A stretch of 64,000 nt of DNA from Solen grandis (taxonomy: Eukaryota > Mollusca > Bivalvia > Adapedonta > Solenidae): the NCBI GenBank assembly GCA_021229015.1, contig CM037789.1:36398469-36462468 (forward strand), read 5' to 3'. Under the pieces are notes generated by a model that worked only from the letters and a program-made list of their open reading frames with translations, was not told the origin of the DNA and did not search any database. The position numbers and the translations under genes are program-made. The stretch's first letter is position 1. Each line of letters opens with the position of its first letter. Positions 44,501 through 53,395 of this stretch are shown one piece after another.

Positions 44501-46769
44501 AATGATTGAAATACTGTCAGCGAGACATTAAACCCAACAAACAAACATAAAATTATTGCCCCCATTTCGCGCTGTGATAGCTGAAAATGTTCACAACGGT
44601 TTATATTCAGATATATCAGTATCAGTCACAGTGGTATATTGCAAGTGAGTGTTAACAATGGATGACTGGACAGCCATAGTGGTTAATACACTTGATTTAT
44701 ACCATTACAACCTAGGTTCAATGCCAGGTCACCCCAACATTAGTTGCCCATTCAAGCATACTGGGAACACAGGTTTCCTCTCTCGTCAACAACCATCCCG
44801 GAGTCCAGGTGACAGGTGGCGATAGTTACTGAACCTTGCAACGTCCACTCAAAAAGTGGTTAGTTACAAAGCAGGCTGAGTCAGCCTCATATGATGACCA
44901 TACAGTTATTGCATTGACCAGTTTGCCACACTTCACCTCGGCTGTATATAAGGGGATGGAGCTGTCCATTTGAGTGCCCTCCACAGATTCAAAGTTAAGC
45001 TTGCATCAAGTACCTTTATAGAAAGTTTGTTTGTGAATTTAAGTGAAGTGTGAATCTGAATTTTATTGTGACTAGACTTCCTATATATGTATGAACTGAA
45101 TATCTGGTGGAAGTGTTTAATTACAGTCTAATATTATACTACATTGTGGTTACTTGTTAAATACCTCCTGTGTGAGATAGAGCTGGGTCGATTTCATCGA
45201 AGCATCGATATATCGCCATTTTTTGCTGACGATACCTAATCGTGATTCTAACCTTAAGAATCGATTCTCAAATGATACTTCAATGGATGACAGTTTTTGG
45301 TGTAAACCAGTGAAATTGAATATGCCGCTTGGCCTGCAGCTTATATCATCAGCATAAAGTGTCTATTTCTGTCGTTGTTACCTTTTGCTGACTAGACTGA
45401 CTGGTAGACTAAGTTTCAAAATAAAAACAGATTTTTTAAAATTAAAAATTAACTTAAAAATGAATTTTTCTATCATTTTTCCATGTGTCTAAGCAGCATA
45501 GCAATATGGACACGGAAATCTAATTTACAGCACAAAACTATTGGTTGGCCATGTTAGAACTACATTATTTATATATTATCAAGTATCATGATACTGTATC
45601 GTATCGGGTCTACAATATCATAATATATTGTGATATTTTTTTGCTGGCGATACCTAGCCCTTGTGTGAGAATTGCAAGGAAGACTGTGAGTCCATATGAA
45701 TATACAAACTAAAACTAAGGAACCTAGGTTGAAATATACCCCTTGTATGATACAAACTTAAAATTAATGGTTTAACAGTTCTCAAGTAACATTCAGACTG
45801 ATTTTGATTTATACTGATAGCATAGGTCATTTACCTAATAGTTATCATGGGTAAGAACATTGCTAGAACCAACATTCACGCAATTACACTTTGTGTCCTA
45901 ATAAACCCTAGGATTTTCAACTGGCAAAACTTTGTGCACATGAACATTAATCTGAGATTTATACTGACCATCAAATAATAGAATTTTGAACTCTTCATTG
46001 AAGTTGCAAAAACTGATTTTCAAAATACGAATGACTAAATGTAATATGCCATTTCATTGGTCAAATGGTATGTGCTGTCTCCACCACTAATCAAATTAAA
46101 TGCCTAATTAATCATTCATTAGATGAAGTTTTGCTACCCTTAATTACAAATTAAATGCCTAATTAATCATTCATTAGTATGAAGTTTAGCTACCCTTAAT
46201 TACCCACAGTATATACAGTAGCAATAATAGAATATAACAGTAGGCTTGATGGATAATCAACCCAGACCCTCACCTGAGTCAAGGCACTGCCTGCCATAGA
46301 GCCACTGTTGTCAACCACAAGGATAAGATGGGTGGACTCACATGCCTGGCTTGCCACACTGGCCACATCTTCAGCTGGCATCTGGATCTGAGCCGTCAGA
46401 AACTGCTCGCGGCTTGTTGTTGTTTCTGTGTCTACCAAGGAAATTTGATAGAAAAAGCAAAAACAGAAACCATTTGTGTTTTCATATCAAAGTTAGGACA
46501 TGAAAAAAAAACAAAAAAAACATCTTTGCAAACTTTCATGATTTAAAAATATTTCTAAAAAAAGACATTTGGAAAATGGTACAAACTCCCAACCACCAAC
46601 CCCTGGTGAGTTTATTTGAGTGTGTATGATAAAGCATTTATTATAGAAGGTTTGGACAGTGTACCAAGTAATGTCAACACCTACCGGCCCGTCCAGCATC
46701 ACTATGACTGTTGGCGATGGCCTCAAAGGTCAAGGTCACCTTTCCACAGTCATCCTTACTCTCCGCCAT
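30580..46769 (-). CDS. vWA-domain protein gene, 11 exons, 3' end not found
   Basis: Exons (minus strand): 46685-46769 (coding part), 46274-46431, 43881-44085, 42678-42839, 41957-42095, 40445-40581, 35295-35386, 34180-34342, 32059-32189, 31526-31624, 30580-30846. All introns are GT-AG and reading phases agree across every junction, giving about 545 residues without a stop. Residues 65-245 form a vWA domain with a complete MIDAS: DNSGS (strand 1), Thr in ESTTDF, and MTDG. vWA domains bind a divalent cation and protein ligands. No signal peptide is visible at the N-terminus (MAESKDDCGK), so an intracellular role is possible. After the vWA domain come a beta-rich segment (exons 6-8), a predicted coiled coil (exon 9) and helical sequence (exons 10-11). 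I do not recognise the family beyond vWA. The last exon ends at a donor site, so more exons lie to the left, perhaps in the gap. Confidence 0.9.
31526..31624 (-). CDS. vWA gene exon 10
   Basis: Acceptor 'gatatttgcag', donor 'gtaagt'. 99 bp, phase 0 on both sides. Reads LDQVQSMLAEYMRTGTDSIS, then LLARAHDLRYQAV. Confidence 0.9.
31755..31865. repeat. GACA/GATA-type minisatellite in intron
   Basis: Degenerate 'agatggacagac' repeats; a second patch lies at about 32020-32050. Confidence 0.6.
32059..32189 (-). CDS. vWA gene exon 9, short coiled coil
   Basis: Acceptor 'attttgttacag', donor 'gtaggg'. 131 bp, phase 1 to phase 0. VEKLQTQIEKLQLQVSQTQ has heptad spacing of Leu, Ile and Val, suggesting a coiled coil. 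Confidence 0.9.
33060..33566. mobile_element. Intronic MITE-like inverted-repeat element, about 0.5 kb
   Basis: The left arm (about 33065-33135, with 'AAGGTCGTAACTTTGTACAA' and 'ATGTATGCTACCAT') is the reverse complement, with few changes, of the right arm (about 33493-33564). The target duplication and superfamily are not clear. Confidence 0.7.
33690..33885 (-). repeat. tRNA-derived SINE, family 3 (minus strand)
   Basis: Read on the minus strand it begins 'GGCGCCGTGGTCCGGTGG' (A-box side), has 'GTGGGTTCAAACCCC' (B box) and then 'CAGGCGCAAAGTACTGGTCC'. Relatives are at 43135, 50070 and 55888. Confidence 0.75.
33960..34055 (+). repeat. Possible SINE fragment
   Basis: 'GCAAGGAAGCCTTCTGGCTG' and 'GCTGAAATACTACCACAAC' resemble the body and tail region of family 2. 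Short and diverged. Confidence 0.4.
34180..34342 (-). CDS. vWA gene exon 8
   Basis: Acceptor 'ttttctctacag', donor 'gtacga'. 163 bp, phase 0 to phase 1. Reads DGETHTETISCVVESVDIRL and VTWQLRVLSRNVDDVVARTA. Confidence 0.9.
34560..34705 (-). repeat. Possible tRNA-derived SINE fragment (minus strand)
   Basis: On the minus strand 'GGATAGCACAGTGGTAACAC' looks like a tRNA A-box region. The rest is unassigned. Confidence 0.45.
34736..34959 (+). mobile_element. TTAA-flanked palindromic MITE, copy 1
   Basis: Starts CCCTTTCCCTCAT and ends ATGAGGGAAAGGG, flanked by TTAA on both sides (34732-34735 and 34960-34963), the target preference of piggyBac elements. Inside is a hairpin of about 31-bp arms (GCGAACAGCATAAAACC... 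and its complement) lying off-centre towards the 3' end. No coding capacity. Confidence 0.9.
35295..35386 (-). CDS. vWA gene exon 7
   Basis: Acceptor 'ttatttgtgcag'. The donor 'gttagt' after 35295 is preferred; an alternative 'gtcatt' after 35271 keeps the same phase and adds eight residues. Reads VVLCDTWVHLVEPLSADDVT and VTVEKQGKK. Confidence 0.85.
35705..38612. repeat. 43-bp minisatellite in vWA intron 6, main block
   Basis: About 67 copies of a 43-bp unit containing 'TCCTCCTATATATCTTTATA' and 'GTGACTGATCAGAAAAACTA'. Variants 'tttatag', 'tttaaag' and 'ttaatag' are clustered in blocks. A (TA)n tract interrupts at about 38535-38555, and the array ends at a pogo-like insertion. Confidence 0.97.
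38615..39538. mobile_element. Pogo/Tigger-like element inserted in the 43-bp array, 924 bp
   Basis: Starts CAGTGAAACCTCGTTAGTCC and ends with its near complement (AACAAGGTTTCACTG), flanked by TA at 38613-38614 and 39539-39540. It has 'TTTCCGGATTAA' just inside the left end, as at 5367. No transposase frame is visible, so it is non-autonomous. Confidence 0.85.
39541..39690. repeat. 43-bp minisatellite, diverged edge block
   Basis: Three to four diverged units ('GACTGATCAGGAAAACTG', 'AGTCTTCCCATATATCTAT') continue the array beyond the pogo-like element. Confidence 0.85.
40005..40285 (+). repeat. tRNA-derived SINE, family 1, in intron 6
   Basis: Has 'GTGGGTTGGATCCCTGGC' (B-box region), 'CAGGATAATGTGACTGGGTG' and the tail 'GGATGTTAAACCCAACAAAC'. 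Confidence 0.8.
40445..40581 (-). CDS. vWA gene exon 6
   Basis: Acceptor 'cattttctag'. The donor 'gtgggg' after 40445 is the only one seen that gives the phase (1) required by exon 7; it is weak, so the 3' edge is uncertain and an extra exon in the 5-kb intron cannot be excluded. Reads PSTVTVSMAIPADKGHFLCQ and GTVKLVGRVQ. Reading on without splicing meets a TAA. Confidence 0.78.
40920..41153 (-). mobile_element. TTAA-flanked palindromic MITE, copy 2
   Basis: Same family as 34736 in opposite orientation: the internal hairpin lies near the left end. Flanked by TTAA at 40916-40919 and 41154-41157. In the intron between exons 5 and 6. Confidence 0.9.
41957..42095 (-). CDS. vWA gene exon 5, end of vWA domain
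   Basis: Acceptor 'ttcaaatggcag', donor 'gtatgt'. 139 bp, phase 1 to phase 2. Contains DFKFLKQLAEEGGTTAGMF and the closing helix KLDELFDFLL. Confidence 0.92.
42678..42839 (-). CDS. vWA gene exon 4, MIDAS aspartate MTDG
   Basis: Acceptor 'tctattcacag', donor 'gttggt'. 162 bp, phase 1 to phase 1. Contains TSTVVVFMTDGCDTTNC and VTIHTVGF, the fourth and fifth strands of the domain. Confidence 0.93.
43135..43315 (-). repeat. SINE, family 3 (minus strand), diverged
   Basis: Resembles 33690-33885: 'GGGAAACAAGTTCCTT', 'TATACCAGTACTTAACACTC' and 'TCAGACTCACAACCTT'. Confidence 0.65.
43490..43670 (+). repeat. Probable tRNA-derived SINE
   Basis: 'GCCTGGTAGTGGTAATGCCC' is A-box-like and 'CTGGGTTAGATTCCTGG' is B-box-like. 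The open frames on both strands here follow from the repeat. Confidence 0.55.
43881..44085 (-). CDS. vWA gene exon 3, MIDAS threonine
   Basis: Acceptor 'atttttcag', donor 'gtgagg'. 205 bp, phase 0 to phase 1. Reads VKDSLRKIIG, DLVIYNSRA and then AESTTDFKAAFEKL, where a Thr in STTDF is the second MIDAS ligand. Confidence 0.93.
44290..44555 (+). repeat. tRNA-derived SINE, family 1, in intron 2
   Basis: 'TAGAGCGTCCACCTCAGTAG', 'CAGGGTTCAATCATC' (B-box region) and the tail 'GAGACATTAAACCCAACAAA'. Confidence 0.8.
44660..44935 (+). repeat. Probable tRNA-derived SINE, separate family
   Basis: 'AGCCATAGTGGTTAATACAC' is A-box-like and 'ACCTAGGTTCAATGCCAGGT' contains a B-box-like GGTTCAATGCC. The 3' limit is unclear. 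Confidence 0.5.
45177..45661. mobile_element. hAT-like MITE, 485 bp
   Basis: The left end 'AGAGCTGGGTCGAT' and the complement of the right end 'AGGGCTAGGTATCG' form imperfect inverted ends. TGTGTGAG occurs at 45169-45176 and 45662-45669, an 8-bp target duplication as made by hAT transposases. Inner text is rich in ATCGAT-like words. No coding frame. Confidence 0.7.
46094..46203. repeat. Tandem duplication of about 55 bp
   Basis: 'AAATTAAATGCCTAATTAAT' and 'GCTACCCTTAATTAC' occur twice in a row, with few differences. Confidence 0.85.
46274..46431 (-). CDS. vWA gene exon 2, carries MIDAS motif DNSGS
   Basis: Acceptor 'ccttggtag', donor 'gtgagg'. 158 bp, phase 1 to phase 0. It contains THLILVVDNSGSMAGS, the first strand and metal-binding DxSxS loop of the vWA domain. 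Confidence 0.93.
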
Positions 46770-46833
46770 TTTGAATTTGTTCTCAACTTCAACCAATATG
46801 TTGATGTGCTTTTCAAACTGAGTTCTCTTGAAT
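46685..46833 (-). CDS. vWA gene exon 1 (first coding exon)
   Basis: The acceptor 'ctcttttaatttatag' precedes 46833 and the donor 'gtaggt' follows 46685. The start chosen is ATG at 46769 (MAESKDDCGKVTLTFEAIAN). The frame is open upstream in this exon with no other Met, and if joined to the candidate exon at 47590 it meets a TGA there, so 46770-46833 is probably 5' UTR. It ends in phase 1. Confidence 0.75.
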
Positions 46834-47589
46834 CTATAAATTAAAAGAGCATTTATATTTACAGCAACACTTATATATCTAAATAATCATCTGAATAAAA
46901 ATGGTTTGTCTTTAAATAAAAGGTATCAAAATGTTTTATTGAATCATATTTCGTATACAAATGTTCTTTAACCCTGAGGACAAGAGTGGATCACACCAGG
47001 GTCTCTGTATATACAGTATAAAGAAGCCCTGATCACACTTGTGCATTAAAAATATTCCCATCAAAAAAGAAATTTTCAAAATATAAAAATATAATCATAT
47101 ACAGTGGAGTCCTATGTTGATGTTCTTTGTCATAAAGTGTTTTTATACTTGGAGAATTAGATTAATTAAAACAATATGAAAATGAGTCAATCAATATAGG
47201 CCTGTGTATCAGCAGGTCGGGTAGAAAATTGCCAGTAATTGGGTGCAAAATAACATCTAATTTATACCGAACTTTTCAGTCATTGTGCGTTTTTCAAACT
47301 AAAGACATTTCTATCAATCTCCATTTCGAGATCATGCAATTATTTGATTTTAATTTACATTCACTAATGAGCAAGAATTAGGTAAATATCATATAGTGAT
47401 AAGGTCGACATGTCTGTAGGCCGAAGACGAATTGTACATGTGACAGGTACGTGACTGCTTAAAAGGCAGTTGTGGTTATGCCTTAATAAAATATATAGTG
47501 TGCATATACAGAACAGTATCTATTTATCAATAAAGAGAAAAAGAGGTAGAAAGAGAATATTTCCAAACCGAACACAGTTCATAGCTTAC

Positions 47590-47650
47590 CTAATGCAGGT
47601 ATCTTCTTCAAAATATCACATATAAAATCTAAGATGTTAACATAACTGAA
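47590..47650 (-). other. Candidate 5' non-coding exon of the vWA gene
   Basis: The minus strand reads 'GAAGATACCTGCATTAG' followed by the strong donor 'gtaagc'. Joined to the acceptor at 46833 it puts a TGA in frame ahead of ATG 46769 with no Met between, which supports that start. It is a prediction from splice signals only. Confidence 0.3.
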
Positions 47651-47673
47651 GAAGTTATTTCTGGTACATACTG

Positions 47674-47681
47674 TTTATATA
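47674..47681 (-). promoter_or_regulatory. Candidate TATA box for the vWA gene
   Basis: TATATAAA on the minus strand, about 25-30 bp ahead of the assumed start of the candidate non-coding exon. TATA-like words are common in this AT-rich DNA, so support is weak. Confidence 0.2.
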
Positions 47682-47881
47682 GTAGAACGATATCACAAAT
47701 TAGGGGTACACAAATGTGGACAACTACATTATATGTTTATAAATTATAAATATTTCTGCAAACACCCTGATCTTTCATCATGCCTTCAATTAATGACGCC
47801 CGTAACGACTCAGTTGTGCAATGTTTACATTCTTATTCCCGGCTTGTCGCATCGAACTCGAAAACAGGGGACCAGACAGAC

Positions 47882-47912
<31 letters not shown>

Positions 47913-49205
47913 AATCTTGTATGCAGAATCATTGTTTCTCTTTATGAAATGATCTATGTCAAAGGCTGGTGAAATTGTAATTCCTGTTGAGATTTAGCTA
48001 AATCGATGCTAATATAAACTTGAAGCTACATTAAATCTAGGTGTTCTCAACTCTGATATAATAATTGACCATTCATTCTTAAAATCGCTATTTAAGACAA
48101 ACACAACTACTTGTAGAATATTTTTTACGGTTAAAGTAAGTTCTGTGATCTTTTTATTGTAGGATCGTGCGTCCAGTCACTCTGACTGAGCTACAAATCT
48201 AAAAAATAATAAAATTGAATTAAAAAAGGAAAGGGAAATAAATGCGATCTGGAGATTGTTACTTTTATATCTCAGTTATCTCGCTTGCCCTATGAAAAAG
48301 TGTGATGGTCACTCTCAGTCACATTGAAGCCTCTCTCAATAGTAAAATCATCGTAGTTGATATGTACTTTTTTCAAGCTTTATTCTTAAATCTGTTTTAT
48401 TATCCCCATCATCGCCTGTCTGATCATTGTTGATTTCCGCTACAGCAAGGATACCACAATGTAGGTCTATTGTATTGGTGCGACAGGGTTCGTCGTAGGT
48501 TTGTTCATTCCAGATCGTTGCCTGGAGCTCAGCATGTATTATATTAAACGAGTAGTTGCTATATCATTGGCCCGATATGATAACAAACATATATGTTTAT
48601 TTACGTCTCACTTGTACATCCATGTATATAAACAGATAAAACGAGACATAAACATGTACAAAACAGTTTGAAATTAAATTGTAAAAGACGATTAAAATCA
48701 AAACTTATATTTGAGTGAACAGATGACATAGACAATGTGTAAAACATATAGATTTTATGTACATCAGGTGACAGTATAATGTAAAAAAGAGAAAAACAAT
48801 TATCTCGAAAATAACGCTTTTTTTCTAATACAAACAAGAACTAATATATACATTACTTGTACAAATATGTTAGTCTTTCTATAAAAAAATTAAATAAATA
48901 AATAAAAATAAAAAAAAAACATGAAAAACGTAGAATAGTTCAGTTCCTGTTAATCAATCATAATGCAGTTATATTGTTGAGACAATTCTATGTCACTAAA
49001 ATCTCCTAAAATAAAGGATATGTTCATTAAAGGTTTTTTTTTCTAATAGAATGCTTCAGAGGACATATTAATAAAACATGCCTTTCGTCTTCTATACAAT
49101 TCAAACATTTAAAACAGGTATTTTTTTAATTTACTTTCAGACATTAATATCTACCAGTTTCTATTTTAAGTGGGACTATACAACTTCTGTGAGTTCTCAG
49201 AGCTC
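47682..49205. other. Non-coding stretch upstream of the vWA gene
   Basis: Contains a CT microsatellite (about 47881-47909) and A-rich runs near 48890-48925. No gene seen. Confidence 0.5.
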
Positions 49206-49210
49206 GTGTA

Positions 49211-49496
49211 CAGTTGAACCTGTATTAGCGCGCGGTCACCCGTAATAAGCGGCAACTCCATTTAGCGGTCACCTGTAATAAGCGGTCAACCTCCATTTAG
49301 CGGTCATCTGTAATAAGCGGTCAACCTCCATTTAGCGGTCATCTGTAATAAGCGGTCAAATTCCATTTAGCGGTCAGATGTAATTATGACTAAACTAGCA
49401 TTTTAGTACATAATTAACCTTCATTTAGCGACCACCTCTGTTAAGCGGTCACTTTCTCTTGTTCCCTTGGCTGACCGTTAAAGACAGGATTGACTG
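49211..49496. mobile_element. Small pogo-like MITE, 286 bp, with inner tandem repeats
   Basis: The left end CAGTTGAACCTGTATTAG and the right end (complement of CAGTCAATCCTGTCTTT) are flanked by TA at 49209-49210 and 49497-49498. Between them a unit of about 37 bp containing 'TAATAAGCGGTCAACCTCCA' is repeated about four times. Confidence 0.75.
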
Positions 49497-49499
49497 TAT

Positions 49500-50065
49500 T
49501 GACAAGTTGCAAAATAAAGTATGCACTCAGATTTCCTTTAATTCAACTGTATTGTTTCTATCGGCAATATATCATGTCAACACTCCCCTACAATAGTAAT
49601 ACTTCCAAAATGAACAAATGCATGTCATGTTGGTATCATAAAACTCAAAATTTTATACCCAACATTGCACTTTTTCCCCGGAATAAAATGGTACTCGTAA
49701 GCCCCAGTGCATATTTATTTTGCAGCTGAATATATGGCCCAGTCGTGTGAATAGGTGTAGTGTCATTCCACTTGTCCACGGCGTGATATGGCAGCGAAAG
49801 TTACACATTTTCCATCTCCTATAGAAAAAAAAAATGTATAAAAAATATTATTAAAATTATTGGTGGGTATTAGTTAAAACCAAGCATGCAAACAATAGTT
49901 TTGCCCTAACTGATTTCACAGAGACTGGCCAGGTGGCATTTATCAGGTCTGCATGCAGATTCGAAAGCTATAGGTTAATTCCATCGTCGCATACCAAACG
50001 GAATAAGTCAACCGGTTGTTTTTCCGGCGATGATTAATTTGAGATAAGGAGCGAGTATATTCCAT
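49500..50065. other. Non-coding stretch
   Basis: No exon or element ends recognised. Confidence 0.4.
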
Positions 50066-50069
50066 GATA

Positions 50070-50175
50070 TACCCTGGCGCAAAGTACTAGTACAACCCAG
50101 GATCCGGAAAATTGTCGAGAAAAATTGGCATGAATTGCAAGAACCTGTTTCCTAATCCACGTATAATGAAGTAAG
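50070..50175 (+). repeat. SINE fragment, family 3
   Basis: 'CCTGGCGCAAAGTACTAGTA' and 'GCAAGAACCTGTTTCCTAAT' match the body and 3' part of the copy at 33690-33885, opposite strand. Confidence 0.65.
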
Positions 50176-50715
50176 TTTGCACTTAACCGACAAAAGCGGA
50201 CTGAATCGTTTCATATTGCAGCTCACGTCACGACGAGACTCTGTGGATTTTCAAGACGCTATTTTAAACACACCACTGCGTCAGACAAACCACTTCCCAA
50301 GCATTCCACGATTAACAGATCATTTAATTTCAAATTTTAGTAAATAAATGCCACCAATTTAGATAGGATCCGGACAGTTCCCGGAAATACCACTTAGCTT
50401 TATTTATCAATCGATAACGGCGTCAATCCCTGCCCCAGTGCCTCGCAATCCCAAAGCGTGGGCAGCCGCTACGGCGAGGGTTTCAACAAACACACAGCGC
50501 AGTATGTACAATAGGAACCTTTCGTGATAAGCCCCATCCTGTTCAGTGATAAAAATGGTTCTTAAATGGAGACAAATATTTACTATTGATGTAATATTAC
50601 ACATATAACATGTGAATGTTGGTTTATCAATTGACATTGCTTGCTTCAGCCATTTTGGGGAATCCTTACATGGCATAGTGCTGCATCGCCATAGTTAATA
50701 AATTTATAGCATATT
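50176..50715. other. Non-coding stretch
   Basis: No supported gene; the minus-strand frame at 50407-50676 shows no known features. Confidence 0.4.
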
Positions 50716-50719
50716 TTCC

Positions 50720-51020
50720 TGATATCCGATCATGTCGGGACGGAGGTCTTAGGTTCGACCCCCGTCCGAGACATACCAAAGTCGTTACAATGGTACTGGT
50801 ATAGCTCCATTGCTTGGCGCTCAGCATATAAGGGTAGTTCCAGGACTGGTTGGCCGGATGTAGGGTAATGTGTCTGGGTGTGGTATCATGCCACATGTCT
50901 ACGGTGTGATACTGCAGTGTGGCACTTAACTCACTCAGTACTTTGTCTCATGTAGACATAGCTTTAAAATGACTGAAATATTATCGGCGGGACGTTAAAC
51001 CCAAAAAAGAAAGAAACAAT
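50720..51020 (+). repeat. tRNA-derived SINE, family 1
   Basis: 'TCTTAGGTTCGACCCCCGTC' (B box), 'GGCGCTCAGCATATAAGGGT' and the tail 'GGGACGTTAAACCCAAAAAA'. Confidence 0.85.
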
Positions 51021-52190
51021 TGTCGCCATTGAAGACCAAATACACGACCCCACTTTCCCGTAGCGGATACAGACCACTCACCCACTGAGACAGGTGTTCC
51101 ACGTTTCGAGGGGATACTAACGACTTGAAATGTCATTGGGTCTCGAATTTCTAACTGACAAATCTTTCTTTGGCAGCCAGGAAATAATTCCGCGCAAACG
51201 GGGTATTGACCTACATCTTTCAATTCTTAAGTTGCACGACGGCTTTAATATAATTGTTCCATATGTTTCGACATTCCTGGGCAAGTCGATGTTAATGGAG
51301 ATTTAAAGTATCGGGGTATTTTCCGTCATGATATTCCGATTATATATTCATTCAAGTTTAAAAAAACAAAACTTAATTTATGTCACATTGACTACGAAAT
51401 ATTATTTAAACTTTTTTTTTCTTTTTTTTTTTTTTGAGTCAGGTTCGAGATTTCGGTTAGCGGTGTTGTGGTCATTATTGTGGAAGGGGAGACAACCCAT
51501 GTCTCTGGACAGGCGACCATCGCGGCCTCTCGCGTACATGACCAGCTTTCGAATCCGGTACACATTGGTAAGGAGTCAAGTGGAGTATCACTATACGTAG
51601 TTCATGCTAAATTAATTCATTAACATCGAAACATATGATGAATAAACAAAAACTCCTCAGTGTGACACTAATTGATAATATTTTTTGTGTGTTAAAAAAT
51701 ATATAATCATTTTAACATACCAATTGCTGGAAGAAATCCATGTTCTATGTCACGTTACATAGCGAAATCTTCCCACAACTTCAGGTCAAAACTTACTTGA
51801 ATAGAAAAAAATATTATACCTAACATAAATAAATAAGTCTAACAAATAAACATAAATTGAGAAAAACCCGTAACTGTAAAAACAGATTGAATTAATTTTC
51901 CCGCAAATGAAATCGAACGAGTGTTTTTCTTCTTCTTCTTCTTCTTCTAATGATGCATGTTTCATCATTTTCATTTAGTTATCATTGATTGAAATTGGTT
52001 ATTGTTTATCATCAATAAACAATTGTTTTGCATTGTTTGTGTGGGGGAATTCGAGGTCTCATCGACACCATTGAAGTCATTAAGAGACAACATGAGGGAG
52101 GCATCAATCTCCCTGACAGCGGCACCCTAGACAAGCGGCATTATACCGCTTCCTATGGAGCATTGCCCTTATACGATGTACTGCAAACAG
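51021..52190. other. Non-coding stretch
   Basis: A possible SINE-like patch around 51470-51600 ('CTTTCGAATCCGG') and a CTT microsatellite at about 51927-51948. No gene supported. Confidence 0.4.
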
Positions 52191-52204
52191 ATTTAGCATT
52201 TAAC

Positions 52205-52312
52205 TGCACCAACTTTTTAATAAGGCTTTGGAATGCTAAGGCCGGGTATTGAACCGCCGACCTTTTTTCCCCAAGGACTGGCGCTCTAACCACTCAGCCA
52301 CCGAGACTGGTT
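52205..52312 (-). repeat. tRNA-like SINE head (minus strand), copy 1
   Basis: On the minus strand 'CTCGGTGGCTGAGTGGTTAG' is A-box-like and 'GCGGTTCAATACCCGG' is B-box-like. Duplicated at about 53405-53512 with the rest of the block. Confidence 0.65.
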
Positions 52313-53016
52313 CACTCATTGACGCACGATACTAGCTGCATACACAAATAAAAAAAAGTAAAAAATGATCAATGTGTCCTTAACCTACATATAGAATCGG
52401 GGATAGTCATCAATTATAGTGAACGATGTGAGAAAAAAAGCAATTTGAAGCTTGATAAAGGTTTTTAAAAAACGGATGGCATTACTCCGAGATAGAATGC
52501 ATTAATTAAACGACATCAGATTCTCGTGCAATAATGTCATAATGCGCTGCACTTTTTTTCTTAAGGTTTTACATTTTGTAATTATCGGACATTTTCTCTC
52601 GTTTTGTGTGGTTCTTTTTTTTTTATTAATTTCTGCTCAAGTATTCCTATTCATTACTTCCGCTTCTGCATTTAATTAAAAAAAGGAAAAGAAAGGAAAT
52701 AAGGACTGAATGAAGCAAGGTTTTGCGAATCTGCGGGGGTGGCAATTGTCATGGTATCGTCAGCCTACCAGCATACCTCTCCCAGAAGTTTTCACTGAGC
52801 ATAGAATTATTGGAATATGAACGAGACATTTCTGAACTCACGCCGCTGCTGTTATTTGCGTATTCAATTCTCTGTCTTTTAAAGGTTTCGTAAACATAGT
52901 ATTTCATTGCACGTTAAGATTTATATTTCACGTAATATTCAGATGTCGATCCATCAAGTCCTTGCCGAAGCTACCCGAAAAACTGAGCGCCAGGCCAGGT
53001 AACAAACAATGGATGT

Positions 53017-53031
53017 TTCATCAGCAGCAGC

Positions 53032-53062
<31 letters not shown>

Positions 53063-53395
53063 CAGCAGCAGCAGCAGCACCATTATCACAATCATCATCA
53101 TCATCATCATTAGCAGAAGAAGAAGCAGCAGCACCATTATCACCACCTTCATCATCATCATCAGCAGCAGCACCACCATCACCATTATCATCATCATCAT
53201 CATTAGCAGCAGCACCAGCACCATTATCACCATCATCACCACCACCATCATCATCATTAGCAGCAGCAGCAGCAGCAGCAGCAGCATTATCACCACCACC
53301 ACCACCACCACATCATCCTCATCAGCAGCAGCACCATTATCACCACCACCATCATCATCATCATCAGCAGCAGCACATTCATCAGCAGCAGCAGA
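53017..53395. repeat. CAG/CAT/CAC triplet tract
   Basis: Interspersed (CAG)n, (CAT)n, (CAC)n and (TTATCA) runs over about 380 bp. Open frames in several phases are low-complexity by-products. Confidence 0.95.

Larger units (their letters stand above)
52195..53395. repeat. Tandem duplication of about 1.2 kb, copy 1
   Basis: About 830 bp of unique-looking sequence followed by a triplet tract (53017-53395). The whole block is repeated head-to-tail from 53396, for example 'AACAATGGATGTTTCATCAG' at about 53006 and 54207. Confidence 0.9.

Noticed and set aside
53060..53311. Met/Leu/Val-rich minus-strand frame as a membrane protein
   Set aside because: Translation of CAG/CAT/CAC triplets in one phase only; low complexity.
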